64,000 bases of DNA from Byssochlamys sp. IMV 00236 (taxonomy: Eukaryota > Ascomycota > Eurotiomycetes > Eurotiales > Thermoascaceae). A program made the position numbers and the translations under genes. This document shows, one piece after another, positions 56,770 to 64,000 of the stretch. The stretch lies in the NCBI GenBank assembly GCA_001931875.2, contig MSJH02000504.1, positions 124,001-188,000 on the forward strand. Reading direction: 5' to 3'. Position 1 is the first letter of the stretch. Each line of letters starts with the position of its first letter. The notes under the pieces were generated by a model. The model was not told where the DNA came from. It did not search any database and saw only the letters and a list, made by a program, of their open reading frames with translations.

Positions 56770-58425
56770 TATTTCTTTCCAATTGCAGTGCCCGCCTGAA
56801 CAGTACAAGGAAGACAATTCAGAGGAAATTCAGGAACCGGAAGAAGACCTTAAACCCCGCAAATCTTCTATCAATTGACTCTTCTTCCACTGTCTTATCA
56901 CAAGAGGCGGACGCGCTATCTTATCATCGATCTAAGTCCCACTCGTCGGCTGAGACCGCCTATTAGATAGCCTCAAAATCGCCCAAGACGGAAGGTCGGC
57001 GCACAAAGTCACCTCGGATGTCACATTTTGAGAAGAGTCCATCGCATCGGCAGAAGTCCGAACGTAAGCGCAAAGATCCATTTGGCATTTGTTGCGCGAG
57101 CAAGCAGCCGGAAACCTCAAGAAGCCGATCACATCTTCTCAAGGTAGAATTGCGAACGCACATGGAAGTCCTTGGACACCTCAAAATTTGTAAAGGTCAG
57201 GGTGTAGAAGTATGCAGTCTCGTACGACCCTGCGAAGCCTAGCGGCCTTATAAGCAGGTAAAGGTGAGCATGAATGCGCATACTGTCGGTCTATATTTAC
57301 AGAACGTATGTGCATCCTTCGAGCTTTTGATTTCTTCGTGGACTCTCTTCAAAGACGAACCCGAGCAAGGGTCTTTCTCGAATTTCCCAGAAGTGTTGGA
57401 TACTTGCTGGGTGCGGTTATCGTCTCCACGCGGAACGGCCATTGTTCGGATGGTATACTCGCGATACATATCATCACCAGCTCTTGGTGTAGATCAGACA
57501 GTCGCTAGTTACTTCGCATGGTCTACTCCGTAGGTGACCAGTGAGAAGAATCCGCCGCATTATTTGCAGACATTGACCCTTAAAAAGGCCACACCAACAT
57601 TCTCCTTGGTGATCCGTGTTATGCTTGAGACGCTGGCGGAATTTGCCAGTGCAGTCAAACCGTGGGGTTGATGGGTCCATCAAAACGGGCTTCCGCATAG
57701 AACCGAACATCTTATTGTTTCTTCATGTTGGACAAGACATTCACAGCCACAGCGCTGTGCGCCATATATCCCCATTTTGAGCACCTCGGCGTGGCTTCAA
57801 CAAATATCTGAAACAGCCGTCCGCAATGGGAAGTCGACGCCACTGATATCGCGGTAATATGCCTTCAAAGCCACTGGCGGAGGCTGATCTGATGAGATTT
57901 TCAGGGCTCTGTCCGGGCCATGCCGTAGTGAGACCGTTAGGCTCGTCAAGGGGCAGAGGCGACCGTAGCACTGGAGTCAGATCCTAGCCAGGGTTGGTAA
58001 GGATAGGCTTGCTTTAGGCGATGGGATCCCCTTTTGGGCCGTCAAGATCGCTCGTTCACGGCCCTTAATTAGTTGTTCATATTTGAAACAGCGTCCGTCG
58101 GTAGTTCGGCTGTGTTTCAACAGCACGCTTTGCGTCACTGTGGATTCTTCTCTTTGTGATCTTCTCAGCAATCATCATGCGGAGTAACATTGGACTTCAC
58201 CAACAGTGGTACTAGAGCCAGCAATAGGAGGAGACGGTCTGTTGTTAGTGAACGCCGAGGAGCGAAGAGAGTCCGAGCTGTCAGGATGTGTGGGTTGTTT
58301 ATAACCACATGACAGCGCGCTCTTCAGGTCCATCGCTGTCGAGCAGGTCTGTCCTCCCTTTTTCCGAGTAACTTGCCTAACTTACTTGTCTCTCTTTTTT
58401 TTCAATTGTTCCAAATCCAACAACC
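56770..58425. other. Divergent intergenic region
   Basis: 1.66 kb between the M20 peptidase and the WSC protein, transcribed away from each other. Short ORFs only; no RNA gene or repeat recognised. CT-rich sequence at 58360-58425 is the WSC leader. Confidence 0.5.
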
Positions 58426-59118
58426 ATGTCTTTCTTTACCAAATCCCTCCTTTCCGTTCTCTCCTTATCTGCGGCGCTCATTCAGCCCGCCACTGCTAGA
58501 ATTGGGGGATACGAGGGGTGCTTCAACAGTGTTGCCAATTATACTCAGACCGGCTCTTACATCTACCAGAGTGATGGATACTGTGTGTCCACTTGCAAAG
58601 GAAAGGGCCTGGCAATTGCTGCCACTCAGGGACAACTCTGTGCCTGCGGCCAGGGTGTTCCTCCAGCGGCGTTGAAAGTCGCCGATACGCAGTGTGGCAA
58701 TACATGCCCGGGTTACCCGTACGAAAACTGTAAGTACTTCCTTTTGTCTTTGAGGCCAACAGCCATATTGATTTGGTTCCTTCTAGGTGGTGGAGACAAT
58801 GCCTGGTCCCTGTACAGTGTGGCCCAGTACAACCCCTACGCCGGCGTGAGCGTTGCTCCAGCAGTTATCACGAGTGCTGCTTCTGCAACTCAAATTACTC
58901 TCCCCAGCTCGACCCCGACGAGTTTCGCCGTTCAATCGAGCCCTGCCTCTTCTAGCCAGCCAACTGAGATCGTCAAGAAGCCAACAATTCAGACCGCTCA
59001 GGCCAACGCGACGAATTCCGCGTCCAACGGGCTTGGTCTCGCGTCCCCCGCCCACGCAATTGCTGCTTCTATCTTGACTTTCACAGCAGCCGTTATTCCG
59101 TTCGTTCTCTACGTTTAG
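58426..59118 (+). CDS. WSC-domain cell-surface protein, probably GPI-anchored
   Basis: Exons 58426..58729 and 58787..59118 give 211 residues. A signal peptide (ending PATA) is followed by a WSC domain (residues ~25-110): GYEGCFNSV, YCVSTCKGKGLAIAAT, LCACG, CGNTCPG, YENCGGDNAWSLY. The final NCGG is made by the splice. WSC domains are cysteine-rich and bind wall glycans; in yeast Wsc proteins they sense wall stress. A serine/threonine-rich, probably O-glycosylated stalk (~125-185) leads to a small-residue site and a hydrophobic C-terminal tail (AASILTFTAAVIPFVLYV) with no charged cytosolic tail. That favours a GPI anchor over a Wsc1-type sensor. It would depend on the pathway started by GPI2 elsewhere in this window. 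Confidence 0.85.
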   Translation: MSFFTKSLLSVLSLSAALIQPATARIGGYEGCFNSVANYTQTGSYIYQSDGYCVSTCKGKGLAIAATQGQLCACGQGVPPAALKVADTQCGNTCPGYPYENCKYFLLSLRPTAILIWFLLGGGDNAWSLYSVAQYNPYAGVSVAPAVITSAASATQITLPSSTPTSFAVQSSPASSSQPTEIVKKPTIQTAQANATNSASNGLGLASPAHAIAASILTFTAAVIPFVLYV

Positions 59119-59778
59119 AGAAGTCATGGACCATAGGTGTCCGCTCTAATTCTATGTCCGCGGGACGGAATTTTCGCATACCCATCCATTCGTCAGCTGT
59201 GACCAGTCAATAGTCCAGAAAGCTTTTCTATTTCGACTTTTCAATTCCTCGTCATTTCAGGCGATGTCCAGTCCTTCACAAAAAAAAGCATTAAGAGCTC
59301 CTTATCCCCCGAGATTTTCCAGCAGGGGAGACAAATGATACCCCGTAATTCGTCAGTGTATTAATCGATCTGCCTTTTCAAGCCTAAAGCCTACCAAACT
59401 TGCAACTTGGTAGCCGAGTTTCTGTGTACCACTCGGTCATCTTCGTGTTCTTTGGATCTCGTATAGATGTTTCAGGCCTCCGAAGTTAATAGACCCAGTA
59501 ATAAAATTTGTAATTGAGCGACCCCGTACACAACACAAGCCCGCTGAAAAGTATATCATGAAAGCATCCTCAGTAGTCTCACCTGAATAGCTGGGGGAGG
59601 CTTAGTAATTTTGATGCGGTTTGTGCGTGAAATCACGGTAATCCGTCTCATGCTCCCGGGGATACATCAGACGGCCAACAAGCAACTATCACCTCTCTAT
59701 TCCCGTTTGTCTTCTTACAAAACTGCTACAGTTTCATGAATTCGATCAAACAAGTATGCTCCTATGAATTATGATAGG
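59119..59778. other. Intergenic region between convergent genes with two adjacent hairpins
   Basis: Shared 3' flank of the WSC gene (plus) and the P450 gene (minus). Two short inverted repeats at 59391-59436 (separate entry). Otherwise nothing seen. Confidence 0.5.
59391..59436. repeat. Two adjacent hairpins of unknown function
   Basis: CTACCAA (59391-59397) pairs with TTGGTAG (59407-59413) over a 9-nt loop. Directly after it, CCGAGT (59414-59419) pairs with ACTCGG (59431-59436) over an 11-nt loop. They lie between convergent genes. They could be 3'-end structure or a tRNA-like relic; there is no T-arm or B box. Confidence 0.6.
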
Positions 59779-61457
59779 TTAGCGCCGGGAGAGTGCATAT
59801 TCTTGGGCGTAAAAGCCCCTTACCTCCATCTTCAGAAACCTGTCGTCATAAAACACCTCAAATCGGCTCGTGATACCAGGACTAATTCCTTCGAAGCCCT
59901 GTTTAATAGACGTTTTATAGTTTCTGTATACTGCTCCCAAGAGGGTTGTCATTTCCGCCATCGCCAAGCTGATTTCGGTCAGCTCGTATCTAGGAGAATA
60001 TAGCCAGGATCGAATGCATAATCAATGGGTTAGAGGCAGACATACTGCATTCCAATGCACATCCTTCCACCACCTGAGAATGCCCACCACCACTTCTTCA
60101 TCTCATTTAGCTGCTCGCCCTCGCAGAGCCATCTGTGTGGGTCAAATTTCCAAGGATCGCGAAATACATCCGGATTTCTGTGCAGAGCGTACGGCTCCAT
60201 GCTCACCGTGGTGCCTTTAGGAATCAGGAAGCCATCGATAACAACATCAATCGCGAACGAACGTGGTTCAGACGCGGGCAAGGGGGCATAGAGTCGAAGT
60301 GCCTCTTTGATCAAGGCATCCATGTACGGCAATTTGTCGCTGGACTGTGCAGATGGTATACCGTTCCCTACCAACTGAGCATCCTCGATCAACGAGACCT
60401 CTCGAATTAGTTCCTCCTGATACTTCTGATTCTCAGGCAATGACAGAGCCCAGATCAAGAACATAAGCGTGTCGCTAGTAGTGTCAATCCCTGCTAGAAG
60501 GTGATCTGCGCATTCCGATGCAATATCCAGATCTTCAAGAATACCTCCCTTCTGGCTGCAATGAAATCGCCAAAGACACCCAATTACGGTAGTCTCTGCA
60601 TATTCATCCTTTTCTGTCGCTGGCGCAGTCTTGAAATCGTGCCATGCCTGCAAAGCATGAGTTCGAATACCAGTGTACGTTGCCGGTTTCTGCATAGGCA
60701 GAAGACCCAAATTAGAAATCATCCTCTCCATAATCCCACTGCGCGAGTATAACCACTTCGTTAATCTAGGTAGGTGCACCGCGAACCAAGACAGCCTTCT
60801 CCTTTTTGGATCTAGGATATCATTCAACAGAGCTCGATCTTGCGCACACCCCATCAACGCAGCTGTACCACCATATTTTGGCCCATAAAGGAATCGCGTG
60901 ATCACATCAAGCGAGAAATAATGTAAACTAGTAAAGATCTCTCCCGCGGTCTCATGTTCGTTTTCCAGAAGTTTCAAAAACTTCATCGCCATCTCCTCGA
61001 CCATCTGCGCAGTTGAATCTCTCAGGATCGTCGACTTTGCATATGCATGATTGAGCAGTCTTTTACGCTCCGCATGCATCTGCCACGGTCCAAACGTGAA
61101 TAGGTTCTGGCGCCCGTAAACGTCGAACATGCGATAGAAGTCTGTTCGTTGGGCTTTGCTACCGGCGCCGTATATGGATCGGAGAGCAGTTGAGCTGTTG
61201 AAGGATACTTCATTTGGGGAAATTCGCACGACTGGTCCGTAGATACCGTGCAGTTCGTGGATCTTGCGTGTTCGTGTACCGTTCCAGTCCTCGTAGGCTA
61301 GTCGCCAGCGGGTTATGGTGAAGAGGCGTGGGCTGGGAATGTATCTGAGAGGGTCTGTTAAGTACATGTATAATAGATGGCCAAGGAGATATATTGCCAG
61401 TAGTGGAAACACTACAGACAGTTCCAATCCTGCTGCATATATCTCCGCCAGGACCAT
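59779..61457 (-). CDS. Cytochrome P450 monooxygenase
   Basis: Complement exons 61457..60046 and 59968..59779 give 533 residues. The start is the ATG of MVLAEIY, just before a hydrophobic ER anchor (residues ~8-30) and a proline-rich hinge (LRYIPSPR). Motifs in order: I-helix LLAGIDTTSD, K-helix EALR, the meander FDPHRW, and the heme loop FSGGGRMCIGM with Cys467 as thiolate ligand. The 77-nt intron follows the heme loop. I chose the ATCAG acceptor (after a CTGAC branch site) because it gives CIGMHLAMAEM, the canonical spacing; an upstream TAG acceptor would insert seven residues. Such E-class fungal P450s act in detoxification or secondary metabolism. No backbone synthase lies nearby, so the substrate is unknown. 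Confidence 0.9.
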
Positions 61458-61874
61458 AGTGCTAGGTAGGTATGTATGAAATTCACTATCAGGACGGGAT
61501 TCATGCAAGAGCTTCCCACGTATATCACAATTTCTTCAAAAAGATGCTGCAAGTTGGATCTCAGGCGCGACAGCCTAACTAAAACAAAAGTTCTACAATC
61601 ACAGACGTGTGGAAAAGGTTTATGATAATCAGTTTTCCAGATTGACATCGGGACTGCCGCCAGAAGATAGCTTTTTGGCTGAAGGCTTAAACGTAGATAA
61701 GATAAGGATTATCTCCGCTTTTCAAAGCAGGCGCCGTCGCTCCACAAGAAACTACTCTAGTTGCAAGTAACCCTCAACTTCAATAATCGAATATCTATGC
61801 GAAATTGTTGCTATTCGTGACAGGTCATATAAGAATGAATTCGACTCCAAAGCAGAACTTATTCTATACCTAGA
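61458..61874. other. Intergenic region, P450 promoter
   Basis: About 420 bases between the tandem minus-strand permease and P450 genes. A short minus ORF at 61412-61648 is not supported. No other structure seen. Confidence 0.5.
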
Positions 61875-63978
61875 TCAAAACAGCCGATCCAAAAAGGCCA
61901 TCTTCGACTTCGGCCTAGCGATATACTGCTCTTCATACTCATCGATCTCCTTCTTCAGCCCCCCAACCTGCAGATCCGCCATTCCCGGACGAATATAAGT
62001 CGTCCGCTGCACAAATTTCCACAGAACGAACGCCAAAACAAAAACACCAATGATCGTATACGTAAGGAAGAAAGATCGCGTATCCCATCCGCCATTCATG
62101 AATAAATAGTATCCAGAGACGAGCATCATGACTACCGTCCCGACCACGGAGACATAGGCTGCATATGGTTGGAACTTTCCCTTATAGGGAAGAGTGTTTC
62201 GATCGATATCGTGCTTTTGTAGAGCGGCGTGGAAGTGTAAATAGGTGATACCGACAGACATGTAATTTAGCAGTTGGCAGGCAGTGACGAGGTCGACGAG
62301 CCAGCCGAGAACTTTCGCGGAGGAATTGCTGATTTGTAGAAAGCCGAGGAGGCAGAATGCCAATCCAACCATGACTGCATATATGGGGACTCCAAAGCGG
62401 GTGCACTGAGAAAATATCTTGGGCGCTTTTCCTTCGAGAGATATGCCGTAGAGAGTTCTGGTAGCGGAGTATAGTAGACCGTTTCCGGAGCTGAATACAG
62501 AAGTCATAATTAGGGCGTTGACGATGTGAGGGAGGCCGCTAATCTTGAGATTCTCCATCGCAATCACGTAGGGGGAGCTAGCAGTGATAAGTTAGCGTGC
62601 TTTGATCCATGTAACTAAAAAGTGGTCTGAAAGCCTTCCATACGCTGCACCAGTACTGCTTCCCTCGTCCAGTCGCAATGCCAGTGTTTTATCATTATAC
62701 GGGATAACGATTCCCATGCAAAGGGCCGATCCACAGAAGAACGTCAGGATACGCCATACAAATGATCTGAAAGCTCTGGGCAAAACCTTCCGCGGTTGTT
62801 CGGTTTCACCGGCGACGATGGCAACGTATTCGGGTCCACATATTCTATTCGACAATTCAGATTTTCGTCAGTGCAAAACATTCGAAGGTGAGCTTACGAG
62901 AAAGTTGCCTGGATAATACAAGTCACAACACCTAAAAACCGACCAGTGTCGCCCGGAGCAAGGTATTCTACAAAACTTCCCTGTCAAGTACCCACGTCAA
63001 TACATCAGCTGCTCAATTTCAGGAAAAATAGGAGAGACACGAACCGGATCTCTCCAATACCGAAACCCATATCTATCATGCAGAGGATTTCCACCCAGCA
63101 TCGTTATGAACGTGAAGAGTATACAGCCCAGAATGAGAAAGACTTTGAATATCGAGAGGTAGAATTCCGCAATACCGAAATAACGGACGGAGATCAGGTT
63201 AAGGAGACTATCAGCATCAGTTAACCTCTCTGCTCATGCTGAATTATTATGGGAGCCGTTATACGCATAAGCCACAATCATAGCCACGACAACCGCTTCG
63301 ACGGGGACTTTATCCGTCCAGAACGTGAGGAGAATGTTAAAAGCTACTATTTCGAATGGAACCAGGAAAGCTGCGATCTGTTAGGTGAACCCTCGAGAAG
63401 AAGTATGCGGTCATCCGTTAGATTTTTATAAGGACTCACCCATATTAAGGAAGAAATTCCATCCCATAGCAAAGCTCAACGCATCATCGACCCAGTGTCC
63501 GCCGAGTCTGATGAATGGAGACGAAATAGGTACGTAGCATACCATCTCAGCTGTTGGAAAGTATTAGATGCTGCGAAGTTGCAGCAATCCTAAAGACAGA
63601 GTATGATTCTTACCGAAACACTCGTTAACAGCAACCATGATCGCTCCCCAAATCATAAAACCGAGGAATAAGCCCGCAGGACCACCTTTTGGAAGCGCAC
63701 TTCCCATCTGTACGAAGGTAGCTGTGTATATATCGTTTCAGAACCACACCAAAAAACAAAGATAATCAAGATTCAAAGTGGTGAAGAGACTCACAAGTCC
63801 CAATTGCGCCTCCAATCGCAAAGAGCTGTACTTCCTTACTGCGAAGCTTTCGGTGCAAGTTCTGCGATCCTGCTTTGAGACTCCTGACCTCGCCGACTCC
63901 ATATGTGGTGCCTTCTGCTGAAAACTTCCCCTCCGATTCCACGGCTGTTTTCTCGACTATTGACTTTGGGCAGGCCAT
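61875..63978 (-). CDS. Amino-acid permease, YAT/APC family
   Basis: Complement exons 63978..63795, 63721..63614, 63550..63440, 63370..63265, 63207..63045, 62980..62898, 62844..62644 and 62577..61875 give 552 residues, the usual length. Hallmarks: LRSKEVQLFAIGGAIGTSTFVQMG (first span, spliced), GGPAGLFLGF, NECF then AEMVCYVP (spliced), WVDDALSFAMGWNFF, and ICGPEYVAIVAGETEQPRKVLPRAF at the span 6 loop. The C-terminal span series is followed by a cytosolic tail (EIDEYEEQYIARPKSK). About 12 spans; proton-driven uptake of amino acids at the plasma membrane. Many eurotiomycete permeases have this many introns. The upstream promoter lies outside the window. Confidence 0.9.
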
Positions 63979-64000
63979 TTTGACCGGTGCGTCCTTGTGC

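Noticed and set aside
59391..59460. Possible tRNA on the minus strand (GACCGAGTGG-like start)
   Set aside because: No T-arm or B box, and the stems do not fit a cloverleaf.
59779..63978. P450 plus permease as a secondary-metabolite cluster
   Set aside because: No polyketide synthase, peptide synthetase, terpene synthase or pathway regulator lies nearby within the window.
1..64000. CRISPR arrays, bacterial operons, integrated phage or virus copies
   Set aside because: No regularly spaced repeats, no ribosome-binding-site-led gene strings and no viral or reverse-transcriptase motifs were seen; the window is spliced fungal DNA.

Overview
The window is nuclear DNA of a filamentous ascomycete, most likely a eurotiomycete of the Aspergillus/Penicillium type. 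Nearly every recognisable gene is split by 49-90 nt GT-AG introns with CTGAC/CTAAC branch sites. The gene set also fits: CBM18 chitinases, a PhiA-like wall protein, a hybrid histidine kinase, a WSC/GPI protein and DHA1/DHA2 transporters. The telomere-type motif seen is TTAGGG. No bacterial-style operon, CRISPR array or intact transposon was seen. Exon borders were worked out by hand from splice signals and frame continuity, so ends may be off by a few codons where noted.

Layout. 1-3.6 kb: two divergent paralogous orphan proteins separated by an AT-rich, probably mutated block. 4.4-6.0 kb: GPI2, a subunit of the first enzyme of GPI-anchor synthesis. 7.8-17.2 kb: two secreted CBM18/GH18 chitinases on either side of a small membrane protein gene and a succinate-semialdehyde dehydrogenase. 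18.2-18.8 kb: PhiA-like wall protein. 21.0-25.0 kb: GAF-type hybrid histidine kinase. 27.6-30.1 kb: DHA1-type MFS transporter. 31.7-33.7 kb: cysteine-synthase-like PLP enzyme fused to a rhodanese domain. 34.9-37.3 kb: ten-exon DHA2 MFS transporter. 37.9-45.6 kb: a MYND-finger protein and a 619-residue protein that share a cysteine module, with a gene-poor stretch between them. 47.6-49.3 kb: GDT1/TMEM165-type cation transporter. 50.6-53.9 kb: TRF/Taz1-like telomere-binding protein whose upstream region carries inverted telomere-type repeats. 54.6 kb: intron-containing tRNA-Arg(UCU). 55.0-56.8 kb: M20 carboxypeptidase. 58.4-59.1 kb: WSC-domain GPI protein. 59.8-61.5 kb: cytochrome P450. 61.9-64.0 kb: amino-acid permease.

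How the genes relate. Several products act at the cell surface (chitinases, PhiA-like protein, WSC protein, GPI2) and in nutrient acquisition (permease, vacuolar or secreted carboxypeptidase, MFS carriers, SSADH in the GABA shunt). They do not form an obvious biosynthetic cluster. The two most interesting signals are the telomere-type inverted repeat upstream of the telomere-binding gene (possible self-regulation) and the duplicated CxxC...PxC module shared by two neighbouring unknown proteins.
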